Origin: a virus
IMG/VR virus record: IMGVR_UViG_3300006736_000070
Span: 1-27,869 of that record
DNA length: 27,869 nucleotides
Strand: one strand, 5' to 3'
Shown: one piece after another, positions 12,915 through 20,076 of the stretch
Layout of the letters: every line of letters begins with the position of its first letter
Position numbering within the stretch: the stretch's first letter is position 1
Position numbers and translations under genes: made by a program
The notes under the pieces: model-generated
The model's database searches: none
Told to the model about the DNA's origin: nothing
The model's input: only the letters and a program-made list of their open reading frames with translations

Positions 12915-14020
12915 GAAGATACGATACAGGCCGACTTAAAAACGCTAGAATACTAGATGATGGCAGGTTAATGGCTGATGTAATCGTTTCTAGGACTGGA
13001 GTTTTGGATTATCGAAATGCTGATGGATCAGCTAGAAAAGAGTTTAGGGATCCTGATGAAGTGTTTAAACTTGATAGCCTAGCAACAATGAATATGATTC
13101 CTGTTACTGATGGACACCCTTCAGCGGGCCTTGTTACTTCAGAAAACGTAAAAGAATTAGGCGTAGGGCAAACAGGGGAAAATGCTCGTGCTGATGGCAT
13201 ATATGTAATGAACACTCTCACGGTCAATAACCAAGATGTAATCGAAAAAATTATGTCAGGTAAGCAAGAGTTGAGTTTAGGCTATCAGCTTGACCTTGAC
13301 GAAAGCCCAGGGGAACATAAAGGCATTCATTATGACGCCGTACAAAAGAACATAAAATACAATCATCTGGCTTTAGTAGTTAATGCCAGGGCAGGGTCAC
13401 AAGCAAGGATTTCCCTTGATTCTGGCGATGCCATCCAAATAAACAAACAACAGGAGAAACCAGAAATGGAAAAGAATTTACTTACCGTAAATCTGGATGG
13501 CATTGAATATCAAGCCTCCCCAGAGGTCAAGAAGGAACTTGACAGACTAATCTCTCGCGCTGATAAAGCCGAAGGTTCAGTTTCCACAATTAAAGAAGAA
13601 AAAACCACTCTTCAAGCTAAGTTTGATTCTCAGAAAGAAGAATTAGAAAAGCTTAAAAATGTGGATAATTCTGAAGAAATTAAAACAGCTGTTGACGCTA
13701 GAATTTCTCTAGTAAGTTCAGCTCTTAAACATCTTGATTCAGAAGAATCTAAAGAAATCGAGCTTAAAACTGATAGCGAAATCAAAATTGCTGTTATCAA
13801 AAAGTACTCACCTGATTTCAATGCTGATGACCAAGAGGAATCTTACATCAAAGCACGTTTTGATATTGCCTTAGAAAACACACCTAAAAAATCAGGTGTT
13901 GCTGATCAAAGACAACAAATGCAAAACAAAGATGGTGAAGAACCTATTGTAAATTCAGATGAAGCCCGTAAAAATATGTACAAAACTGTAACAAATGCCC
14001 ACAAAGGCGAAACTAAATAA
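12911..14020 (+). CDS. DUF2213-type prohead protease fused to scaffold
   Basis: A 369-residue protein. Residues 1-170 resemble DUF2213 head maturation proteases: an N-terminal beta domain, then MNMIPVTDGHPSAGLVTSENVKELGVG, SGKQELSLGYQLDLD and IKYNHLALVVNARAGSQARI. H70 in GHP and S122 are candidate catalytic residues. Residues 186-369 are an acidic, lysine-rich coiled coil (ADKAEGSVSTIKEEK and on), the usual scaffold composition. It forms the internal core of the prohead and cuts itself and the capsid proteins after assembly. A second ATG at 13466 has its own ribosome site. Confidence 0.85.
   Translation: MRRYDTGRLKNARILDDGRLMADVIVSRTGVLDYRNADGSARKEFRDPDEVFKLDSLATMNMIPVTDGHPSAGLVTSENVKELGVGQTGENARADGIYVMNTLTVNNQDVIEKIMSGKQELSLGYQLDLDESPGEHKGIHYDAVQKNIKYNHLALVVNARAGSQARISLDSGDAIQINKQQEKPEMEKNLLTVNLDGIEYQASPEVKKELDRLISRADKAEGSVSTIKEEKTTLQAKFDSQKEELEKLKNVDNSEEIKTAVDARISLVSSALKHLDSEESKEIELKTDSEIKIAVIKKYSPDFNADDQEESYIKARFDIALENTPKKSGVADQRQQMQNKDGEEPIVNSDEARKNMYKTVTNAHKGETK
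13452..13456 (+). promoter_or_regulatory. Internal ribosome site for nested scaffold
   Basis: AGGAGA ends about nine bases before an in-frame ATG at 13466. It falls exactly at the boundary between the protease and scaffold regions. Confidence 0.55.
13466..14020 (+). CDS. Nested scaffold protein from internal start
   Basis: A probable second product of the protease gene: 184 residues, in the same frame, starting at MEKNLLTV and sharing the stop. It consists almost wholly of the coiled-coil scaffold. Lambda C/Nu3 and other phages make a free scaffold from an internal start in the protease gene, and the position of the ribosome site here fits that plan. Translation from this start has not been shown. 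Confidence 0.55.
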   Translation: MEKNLLTVNLDGIEYQASPEVKKELDRLISRADKAEGSVSTIKEEKTTLQAKFDSQKEELEKLKNVDNSEEIKTAVDARISLVSSALKHLDSEESKEIELKTDSEIKIAVIKKYSPDFNADDQEESYIKARFDIALENTPKKSGVADQRQQMQNKDGEEPIVNSDEARKNMYKTVTNAHKGETK

Positions 14021-14038
14021 CCAAAGGAGAATTGAAAA

Positions 14039-14518
14039 ATGTCAGTACAAACTTCATATAACAGTAACTCCGATGTAGCCTTTGCAGGCATGAAAGCCGA
14101 CTCAGGCTTTGATCGGGTGAATTCAGGAATTGGTGAAAGCACTATTCCTTTCGGACACGGCCTTATCGCCGGAACAAACGCGGAAACTCAGGTAAAAAAT
14201 GCTGATGGTGCCGGTGTTTTCCGTGGTATATCTGTTCACAAACATAAAGAACCTTCTGCAGCCGGTGTTAATGATGCTGAATATGCAGACGAAGAAATGG
14301 TTTCAGCACTTACCCAGGGAAGAATCTGGTGTGCAGTTGAAACTTCTGTTTCCGGTTCAATCGCAATTGATGACGATGTTTTTATTAATATCGATATTGG
14401 CGGTGCCGAATTAGGAAAAGTAACTGATACTGTAGGGACTAATATCGCTACTGGAGGCAAAGTCATAAAAGTAGACGTTGCTTTGAAACTTGCACAAATT
14501 GAAATCAACCTTCCATAA
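14039..14518 (+). CDS. Head decoration / structural cement-like protein
   Basis: A 159-residue protein, beta-rich and free of membrane segments. The first part holds FAGMKADSGFDRVNSGIGESTIPFG. The middle is a small barrel-like region with GVFRGISVHKH, WCAVETSVSGSIAIDDDVFINI and GKVIKVDVALKLAQIEI. This is the composition of DUF2190/Gp24-like cement proteins that stabilise the mature capsid. It has an AAAGGAG site and lies directly between protease/scaffold and major capsid genes, the usual place. Confidence 0.75.
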   Translation: MSVQTSYNSNSDVAFAGMKADSGFDRVNSGIGESTIPFGHGLIAGTNAETQVKNADGAGVFRGISVHKHKEPSAAGVNDAEYADEEMVSALTQGRIWCAVETSVSGSIAIDDDVFINIDIGGAELGKVTDTVGTNIATGGKVIKVDVALKLAQIEINLP

Positions 14519-14540
14519 CGAATAAAGGAGAAACATCATA

Positions 14541-15488
14541 ATGGAACAACTAACAAATCTTGATGCCGGTGAATCGGTCTTCTTTTCCCGTCAATTGGAA
14601 AGCATCAGAACAAAAGTATACAATGTTTTATATCCTGAGTATAAAGCAACTAGCCTATTGCCTGTAGATACATCTGCCGGTCCTGGTGCTGAAACAATTA
14701 CTTACAGGTCTTTTGATCGTGTAGGCGTAATGAAACTGATCGCAGATTATGCTGATGATCTTCCACGTTCTGACGTTAAAGGTAAAGAAGTTACCATTAG
14801 AGTTAAATCGTTGGGTGGATCTTTTGGCTATAATCTTCAGGAAGTACGAGCTTCAGCAAAAGCCGGTACAGCCTTGAGTCAGTTAAAAGCTAATGCAACT
14901 AGACAAAGCTATGAAGCAAAAGTAAATGAACTCGCCTTTTTTGGTGATGCTGAAGCAGGCTTATTGGGCCTACTTAATCAGCCCGATGTACCTGCTGCAA
15001 CAGTTCAAACTGGCGTTGTTTCTGGTAATGTTACTTGGCTTGGCGCTTCTCCTAAAAATACTGATGAAGTATTAAAGGATATGAATGACGCGGTTAGAGA
15101 TCCCATGACCCTTTCAAAAGGTGTTGAGATCCCTGATACCCTTCTTTTGCCTCTTGATGAGTATAGTTATGTATCTACTACTCGTTTAGCTGCAGGAACA
15201 GACACTACTATTTTGCAATTTTTTCTTCAAAATAATCCTGGTGTTACTGTTGAATGGGTGAATGAATTAGCTGATGTTGCCGTACTACCTTCTGGTGGTG
15301 GTGGACCCGCTAATGTAATGATCTCATACAAGAAAAGCGCTGATAAATTAACCTTAGAACTACCTTCTCTTTTCGAGATGTTAGCAGTGGAGGCTCGCGG
15401 TTTAGAGTTTATCGTTAATGCTCATGCTCGATATGCCGGTGTTCAGGTTTATTATCCACTTTCAATGAATATTGTTGAAGGAATCTAA
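14541..15488 (+). CDS. Major capsid protein (DUF2184-type)
   Basis: A 315-residue protein. It shows segments typical of DUF2184 capsid proteins: ESVFFSRQLESIRTKVYNVLYPEYKATSLLPV at the N terminus, GAETITYRSFDRVGVMKLI near 50-70, DLPRSDVKGKEV near 74, and YEAKVNELAFFGD near 124-136. ARYAGVQVYYPLSMNIVEGI is at the C terminus. HK97-fold capsids form the icosahedral shell. A strong AAAGGAG site, lack of cysteines and its place after the cement protein support the call. It is followed by a structured intergenic leader. Confidence 0.93.
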   Translation: MEQLTNLDAGESVFFSRQLESIRTKVYNVLYPEYKATSLLPVDTSAGPGAETITYRSFDRVGVMKLIADYADDLPRSDVKGKEVTIRVKSLGGSFGYNLQEVRASAKAGTALSQLKANATRQSYEAKVNELAFFGDAEAGLLGLLNQPDVPAATVQTGVVSGNVTWLGASPKNTDEVLKDMNDAVRDPMTLSKGVEIPDTLLLPLDEYSYVSTTRLAAGTDTTILQFFLQNNPGVTVEWVNELADVAVLPSGGGGPANVMISYKKSADKLTLELPSLFEMLAVEARGLEFIVNAHARYAGVQVYYPLSMNIVEGI

Positions 15489-15491
15489 TTA

Positions 15492-15561
15492 CTCTCGTGG
15501 TGAGAGGTTGCCTCGCCGGTATGCCGGGGCTTAAAAAAATAGCATACTACTAACCACGAGA
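15492..15561. repeat. Structured leader with competing hairpins after capsid gene
   Basis: CTCTC (15492-15496) can pair with GAGAG (15502-15506) around the loop GTGGT. Alternatively TCTCGTGGT (15493-15501) pairs perfectly with ACCACGAGA (15553-15561), next to the AAGGA ribosome site of the following gene. A GC-rich element (15510-15530), with CCGG-TATG-CCGG, lies between them. No T-run follows, so it is not a standard terminator. The 15496-15502 stretch is also an inverted CACCACG copy. Confidence 0.5.
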
Positions 15562-15576
15562 ATAAGGAATTAAAAA

Positions 15577-15933
15577 ATGATTATTAACAGAAAGAAATCA
15601 AACCCATACAGATGCGAAGGCGTATTAATTATGCCTGGTGTAACTGAGATCAAGAACCCAGAAGATGTTAAAAAGCTAAAAGCAAATAAGCAGTTTCAAT
15701 ATCAAATTGATAATGGTGTAATGCTGATAGTTACTGGAAGAGATGATAAAGGTAAAAAAGTTAGTGAGCCCAGTGAAATGACTGATGAATTATCTATTGG
15801 AGTAATCGAACAGACTTTTGATGCTAAGACTCTTGATAGTTTCAAGGAAAAAGAAATAGACAATAAAGGTAGAGGAAAAGTAATCAACTTTATTGACAAA
15901 CAAATAAAATCCTTAACTGATCATCATAATTAA
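15577..15933 (+). CDS. Hypothetical head-region protein
   Basis: A 118-residue protein with two parts. The first (PYRCEGVLIMPGVTEIKNPEDVKKLKANKQFQYQI) has the form of a short beta-sheet with a helix. The second is lysine-rich and helical (DAKTLDSFKEKEIDNKGRGKVINFIDKQIKSL). It lies just after the capsid gene and before a connector. In many phages a gene here encodes a short head or connector protein, but this one is not recognised. The ribosome site AAGGA is adjacent to a potential mRNA stem. Confidence 0.6.
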   Translation: MIINRKKSNPYRCEGVLIMPGVTEIKNPEDVKKLKANKQFQYQIDNGVMLIVTGRDDKGKKVSEPSEMTDELSIGVIEQTFDAKTLDSFKEKEIDNKGRGKVINFIDKQIKSLTDHHN

Positions 15934-15935
15934 TC

Positions 15936-16319
15936 ATGGCAATTACTACCGTACCAGAAATAGTCGCTTTAAAAAGCCCGGATTTCGCAGGCGATTCACG
16001 CTTGACGGATTTTGAGGCTTTGGCACGACTACAACTAAGCGCTGATGTGTTTGGTGATAAAGGTACGTATGCAATTGCTCTTTTGGTCTTGCATTGGCTC
16101 CACTTGGATTCACTTTCAGGTGGTAGCAGTACGGGGTCTGGTTCTGGTTTTGCCGGTACCATTACAATGGAAAAAGAGGGTGATTTGGCCCGTTCTTATA
16201 GTGCCCCAACTGCCACTGGTAGTGCTTCAGAAGCTTATTATGGGAAAACCATTTATGGCCAAGAGTTATATCAATTAATTAGGGGCTGCCTCATTTTACC
16301 CATGAATAGGTGTATATGA
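15936..16319 (+). CDS. DUF4054-like head-tail adaptor
   Basis: A 127-residue protein. It has helical segments (RLTDFEALARLQLS and TYAIALLVLHWLHLDSL), a glycine/serine loop and the ending SASEAYYGKTIYGQELYQLIRGCLILPMN. The 'Y...T.yG.e...l......lp' ending is typical of DUF4054 proteins, placed in the head-completion or adaptor ring below the portal. Overlap with the following gene is four bases. Position after the capsid gene agrees with this role. Confidence 0.75.
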   Translation: MAITTVPEIVALKSPDFAGDSRLTDFEALARLQLSADVFGDKGTYAIALLVLHWLHLDSLSGGSSTGSGSGFAGTITMEKEGDLARSYSAPTATGSASEAYYGKTIYGQELYQLIRGCLILPMNRCI

Positions 16320-16807
16320 GCACAAGAGATATTGATTTAGGTTGGGGTAAGTTCATGGACAACATGGTTGCTGTTGATGATTCATACACAAAGGTTGGTT
16401 TGCCTGAAAATGCTACTCTAAAGCCTGGAACTAAATCTGGTTCTGGTGCAGATGAAGCTAGTGATATGTCTGAATTGATTAAGATCGGTGCAATACATGA
16501 ATTTGGAACAAAAAACATACCATCCAGACCTTTCATGAGAAACACTTTCGACCAGAACCGAACCAAAATAAATAAGATTCAACAGGTAATGTATGATAGG
16601 TTGGTCAAAGGTAATACTACAGTTAAAAAAGGCTTGGGCATTATTGGTGAGTCTGTTTCTAGGTTAGTCAAAAAACAGATTACGGATTTAAGATCACCCC
16701 CTAATAAACCATCCACAATTAAAAGGAAAAGAAGCTCTAATCCTTTAATTGATTCTGCACAAATGAGAAATTCAATATCTCATACTGAGGTTACACGTGG
16801 CATCTAG
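16316..16807 (+). CDS. HK97 gp10-like head-tail / tail-completion protein
   Basis: A 163-residue protein starting at ATG 16316, which overlaps the previous stop; the upstream GTG would add only two residues. The key motif IGAIHEFGTKNIPSRPFMRNTFDQN (about 58-82) is the 'a.iHEfG....iP.RPF.r..' signature of gp10-like/minor tail completion proteins. The C-terminal part (DLRSPPNKPSTIKRKRS...LIDSAQMRNSISH) matches the usual 's.PNkpsTi.rKg...PLidtg.l..si'. Role: sealing the head-tail interface or terminating the tail. Confident. Confidence 0.82.
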   Translation: MSTRDIDLGWGKFMDNMVAVDDSYTKVGLPENATLKPGTKSGSGADEASDMSELIKIGAIHEFGTKNIPSRPFMRNTFDQNRTKINKIQQVMYDRLVKGNTTVKKGLGIIGESVSRLVKKQITDLRSPPNKPSTIKRKRSSNPLIDSAQMRNSISHTEVTRGI

Positions 16808-17147
16808 TTTTGGAAATACGATTACAGGCGTTCGACATTCTGGTGCCGGATCTTATGATGCTTTGGGTAAATGGTCTGAAGGTGGTACTGATCCAATCAG
16901 CTTTAAGGGTAGCATACAGCCACCACTAGGCGATGATATGGCCTCTTTACCCGAAGGGCGCAGGGAAGTTGAAGCTTATCGCATCTATTCAGAATTTGAA
17001 TTAAAAACTGTAGATGAAAATGGAAAGATTAATCCTGATAAATTAACACTTTTTGGTAAAACAAATGCTTTTGAAGTTGTTAGGGTTGAGGCTTGGCAGA
17101 ATGGTGTTCGATCTCACTATGAATCACTGGTGGCTTTAATTGGCTGA
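16797..17147 (+). CDS. Head-tail connector protein, GTG start
   Basis: A 116-residue protein starting at GTG (16797), eleven bases before the upstream stop, with GAGG at a good distance. Beta-rich; segments SFKGSIQPPLGDDMASLPEGRREVEAYRIYSEFEL and KTNAFEVVRVEAWQNGVRSHYESLVALI are typical of short phage connector/completion proteins, which often end in 'y.v.g.e.W...i.HY...l.r'. No catalytic residues. It sits between gp10-like and neck proteins, which fixes the general role. Confidence 0.7.
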   Translation: MASSFGNTITGVRHSGAGSYDALGKWSEGGTDPISFKGSIQPPLGDDMASLPEGRREVEAYRIYSEFELKTVDENGKINPDKLTLFGKTNAFEVVRVEAWQNGVRSHYESLVALIG

Positions 17148-17667
17148 TTTAACAACTATACAAACAGCTATTAAAGCATGGGTTGATTCTGAAACTACTA
17201 ATGTATGTATTATGGCAGAAGGAAATGGGCCCAAACCAGACGCACCTTTCTTTACTTACCGTTTAGCTTCTTTTATAGATGAGGCTGAAGATCATACATC
17301 TAGCCCTGATGCAATTTCAGGTGATGTAGTCATCACTGGAAACAGAGCTTTCACAGTTGAAATAAATGGATATGGCCCAGGGGTCATACAGAAATTAAGA
17401 GATTTAAAAAATAGTACTAGAAAGGGAACAATATTAGACACCTTTCGTTTATCTAATTTAATCATAGTAAATAGGCTTGCAATAACAAACCTGACAGGAT
17501 TAGATCAATCAAATTTTGAAGAGCGCGGTATGTTTGAACTTTTAATGAGAACTGATAGTGTTATTACAGACACCGGTTCAGTAATTGAAGATTTTAACGG
17601 AACGGGAACTTTAAGTCAACCACCTAAACCAGATGTAACAACAACGTTGGAAGTTACCACACCATAA
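17140..17667 (+). CDS. Neck terminator-like protein (LIC_12616 type), TTG start
   Basis: A 175-residue protein beginning at TTG, eight bases before the upstream stop; no in-frame ATG occurs until residue 25. The N-terminal half has FFTYRLASFID, and the middle ITGNRAFTVEINGYGPG, the pattern of the phage neck terminator gp12-like / LIC_12616 family ('PyatyrI......G', then 'r.f.vsi..yG..a...l..l...l'). These close the tail tube or join it to the neck. It directly precedes the sheath gene. Confidence 0.75.
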   Translation: MADLTTIQTAIKAWVDSETTNVCIMAEGNGPKPDAPFFTYRLASFIDEAEDHTSSPDAISGDVVITGNRAFTVEINGYGPGVIQKLRDLKNSTRKGTILDTFRLSNLIIVNRLAITNLTGLDQSNFEERGMFELLMRTDSVITDTGSVIEDFNGTGTLSQPPKPDVTTTLEVTTP

Positions 17668-17679
17668 AGGAGAATAAAT

Positions 17680-18984
17680 ATGAGTATCAATGATATTGTA
17701 AATGTCAATATCACCCGGCAAACTTCCTCAGTTTCACGGGTTGGTTTTGGAACAATAAATATAATGGGGGTAAGTAAAGCTTTTACACCTCTAATTAAGT
17801 TTTATAACACTTTATCTGAAGTTGCTGAAGATTTCGACACTACTGCAAAAGAACATATTGCAGCCAGTGATGCTTTCGCACAAAATCCACAGGTAAGTAG
17901 AATTGCCATTAGCCGTAGGGCCACCTCTGATACTTCAGTTGTGACTGTTGACACGGTAACTGATTCTGTAAACTATTCAATTGTAATTGATGGTGAAACA
18001 TTCACTTTTAATTCTGGTATTGGTGCAACAGCAATCACTATTGCAGCCGGATTAGTTGGTCTTATTAATGCTTCTGGAACTTTAGCCGTAACAGCTACTG
18101 ATAACTTAGATGGCACTTTTGATCTAGATCCTGATGTAGCCAGTACAGATTATGCTGTTAAAATCGAATCTAAATTAACAATTACTTACACTACAGCAAC
18201 AACCCCAGGCGCTGATCTTACAGCTATCAATACGGCTGATGATGATTGGTATGGTCTTGTTTATACTGAAAGAGTTGAAGCAGATGTTGAAGCCATTATG
18301 GATTGGGTTGAAGCAGAATTCAAAGTATTTGCAACAGCTTCCGCTGATGCTAATATCAAAGACCAAACTGATGCGGTTGATGTAACCACTGCAGCTTATT
18401 ATGCTAAATCACAATCATTATCCAGGTCAGCGGTTTTCTACCATGCAAATGCTGCTACTCAATATCTCGATGCCGGTTTTCTTGCTGTTACTTTAGTTCA
18501 AGACCCAGGCTCTTATACTGGTATGTTCAAAACAGTTTCTAGTGTAACCGTTGACAGCTTATCTGCTACACAAGAAAAGAATGTAAAAGACAAAAATGCT
18601 AACACTTACTTAACCGTGGCTCAAGTGAATATCACAGCTGAAGGTAAAGTTGGCGAAGGTGAATATTTTGATGTAATTGTTTTTGTTGATTGGCTTAAAT
18701 CAAGGATGCAAGAGCGTATTTATTCTGTATTAGTTAATAGCTTAAAAGTACCTTATACTGATGCCGGTATTGCTGCAATTGAAGCAGAAGTTACCGCACA
18801 ACTTCAGGATGGTATTGCAGCTAAAGGGCTTACAAATAACCCTCAACCGACTGTTACAGTACCCAAAGCTATTGATATTTCTGCGGTTGATAAAGCCAAC
18901 AGAGAATTAAACGGCATAACATTTCAGGCAACACTCGCAGGTGCGATTCATGCCGTAACAATTAATGGAACCGTTTCGGTTTAA
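17680..18984 (+). CDS. Tail sheath protein (DUF3383-type)
   Basis: A 434-residue protein. It starts SINDIVNVNITRQTSSVSRVGFGTINIMG, then FYNTLSEVAEDF, AASDAFAQNPQVSRIAISRR and a variable inserted domain (about 85-165). Next are DDDWYGLVYTERVEADVEAIMDWVE and a C-terminal core with VFVDWLKSRMQERIYSVLV and FQATLAGAIHAVTINGTVSV. That is the DUF3383 layout of a contractile sheath subunit. A strong AAAGGAG site precedes it. It establishes that the phage is contractile. Confidence 0.92.
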   Translation: MSINDIVNVNITRQTSSVSRVGFGTINIMGVSKAFTPLIKFYNTLSEVAEDFDTTAKEHIAASDAFAQNPQVSRIAISRRATSDTSVVTVDTVTDSVNYSIVIDGETFTFNSGIGATAITIAAGLVGLINASGTLAVTATDNLDGTFDLDPDVASTDYAVKIESKLTITYTTATTPGADLTAINTADDDWYGLVYTERVEADVEAIMDWVEAEFKVFATASADANIKDQTDAVDVTTAAYYAKSQSLSRSAVFYHANAATQYLDAGFLAVTLVQDPGSYTGMFKTVSSVTVDSLSATQEKNVKDKNANTYLTVAQVNITAEGKVGEGEYFDVIVFVDWLKSRMQERIYSVLVNSLKVPYTDAGIAAIEAEVTAQLQDGIAAKGLTNNPQPTVTVPKAIDISAVDKANRELNGITFQATLAGAIHAVTINGTVSV

Positions 18985-18994
18985 GGAGTAAAAA

Positions 18995-19420
18995 ATGGCA
19001 GTTTTAACCTATGACCCTAGTCAAGTTATAATAAGTGTTGGCGGTATCCCAATGTCAGGTTTTGCTGATGGAACCTTTGTTTCTATTATGCGATCTGAGG
19101 ATGCTTATTCAAAAATAAATGGTGCTGATGGTGTTACATCAAGAGCAAAATCTAGTGATAAATCTGGAGAAATGACTCTTACATTAGCGCAAACTTCACC
19201 TAGCAATGATGTACTTTCGGGTATTGCTCTTGCTGATGAACTTACAAATGGTGGGGTCGTTCCCATCATTGTAAAAGATGCTTCTGGACGAACTAACTAT
19301 TTCTCAGGGAATGGATGGATCAGAAAGACACCTGAAGCGGCTTTTGGCAAAGAAGTTGATAATCGTGAATGGACGTTTGACCTAGCGGATCTTGATGTAT
19401 TCGCCGGTGGAAACGGATAA
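18995..19420 (+). CDS. Tail tube protein (DUF3277-type)
   Basis: A 141-residue beta-rich protein. It begins VLTYDPSQVIISVGGIPMSGFADGTFVSI, continues EDAYSKINGADGVTSRAKSSDKSGEMTLTL and ends in GNGWIRKTPEAAFGKEVDNREWTFDLADLDVFAGG. This is the DUF3277 pattern: tail tube subunit that stacks inside the sheath. It lies ten bases after the sheath stop with an AAGGAG site and before the chaperone, the standard order. Confidence 0.9.
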   Translation: MAVLTYDPSQVIISVGGIPMSGFADGTFVSIMRSEDAYSKINGADGVTSRAKSSDKSGEMTLTLAQTSPSNDVLSGIALADELTNGGVVPIIVKDASGRTNYFSGNGWIRKTPEAAFGKEVDNREWTFDLADLDVFAGGNG

Positions 19421-19453
19421 CTTAACCAACTCGCCACGAGGGAGAAATGAATA

Positions 19454-19903
19454 ATGATAAAAACACAGGACAAATTAATTGATGGCCAAAAGGTCGAAGT
19501 CACCCAACTGCCGGCGCGTAGAGGGTTAAAGCTAAAGCTTAAAATAACCCGCTTAGTCGGCCCTGCGTTGGGAAAATTAATTGGCGCAAAAGGCCAAACA
19601 GAATCTTTTCTGGATTCTGATATTGATATTTCAGAAATGCTTGAAAAGCTATTTGAAAATGTTGATGAAGAAACCCTCATGAACCTTATACAAGAAATAC
19701 TTGTTACCACTAGGGTCGATGGCCAGGAAGTGGCTAAAGATGAAGTGTTTGATATGGTTTTTGCTGATGGTTATGCTTTAATGTATAAAGTAGTTTGGTA
19801 TACATTGGAGGTGAACTTCAAATCTTTTTTGGAACTGATGGGTATTGGAAAAGCGAACAGCAAAGGCCAAACTCAAACGCAGAAAAAACGGAACAAAGGC
19901 TAA
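19454..19903 (+). CDS. Tail assembly chaperone, short form
   Basis: A 149-residue protein that folds on the tape measure during tail building and is not in the virion. The first half shows LPARRGLKLKLKITRLVGPALGKLIG and a charged middle; then EKLFENVDEETLMNLIQEILVTTRV, KDEVFDMVFADGYALMYKVVWYTLEVNF. It lies directly before the tape measure. Its ORF overlaps a second one in the -1 frame, and a T TTT TTG heptamer at 19825 is positioned to make the longer form. The ATG at 19447 opens only a few codons and is rejected. Confidence 0.85.
   Translation: MIKTQDKLIDGQKVEVTQLPARRGLKLKLKITRLVGPALGKLIGAKGQTESFLDSDIDISEMLEKLFENVDEETLMNLIQEILVTTRVDGQEVAKDEVFDMVFADGYALMYKVVWYTLEVNFKSFLELMGIGKANSKGQTQTQKKRNKG
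19825..19831 (+). other. -1 programmed frameshift site T TTT TTG
   Basis: In the chaperone frame the codons read TCT TTT TTG GAA. The heptamer T TTT TTG therefore has its first T as the third base of a codon, the exact phasing needed for simultaneous -1 slippage of two tRNAs. After slipping, translation continues at GGA (19831) and stays open to 20076. Confidence 0.8.
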
Positions 19904-20076
19904 GTGAAGAATTAAGGGAAGAATTTATTATATGGCGAATATGGCACAGTGGGAAAGCAACATTGGAAGAACTAGATACATTCTGGTCACTTGATGATTG
20001 CCTACGCGCTGAAGCCGTAATGGATATGTTTCAGTATTACGAAAAATTAGAAACGGATAAGGTTAATAAAAAATGA
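19831..20076 (+). CDS. Tail assembly chaperone, -1 frame extension
   Basis: The second frame of the chaperone, used only after a -1 shift: 81 residues that give a fusion of about 207 in all. It has a charged helical region (NSNAEKTEQRLSEELREEF) then IIWRIWHSGKATLEELDTFWSLDDCLRAEAVMDMF, typical of the second domain of G/GT-like chaperones. An isolated ATG at 19795 lacks a ribosome site and starts within the upstream ORF, so frameshifting is the better explanation. The stop overlaps the tape-measure ATG as ATGA. Frameshift efficiency cannot be judged. Confidence 0.8.
   Translation, partial: GTDGYWKSEQQRPNSNAEKTEQRLSEELREEFIIWRIWHSGKATLEELDTFWSLDDCLRAEAVMDMFQYYEKLETDKVNKK

Noticed and set aside
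15510-15540. GC-rich hairpin after the capsid gene as a terminator
   Set aside because: The run after it is A-rich, not T-rich, on the + strand, so it does not fit an intrinsic terminator in the direction of transcription.
19883-19889. A AAA AAC-like slippery run in the tail chaperone
   Set aside because: In the reading frame it reads AAA AAA CGG, so the heptamer is out of phase for -1 slippage; T TTT TTG at 19825 is in phase.
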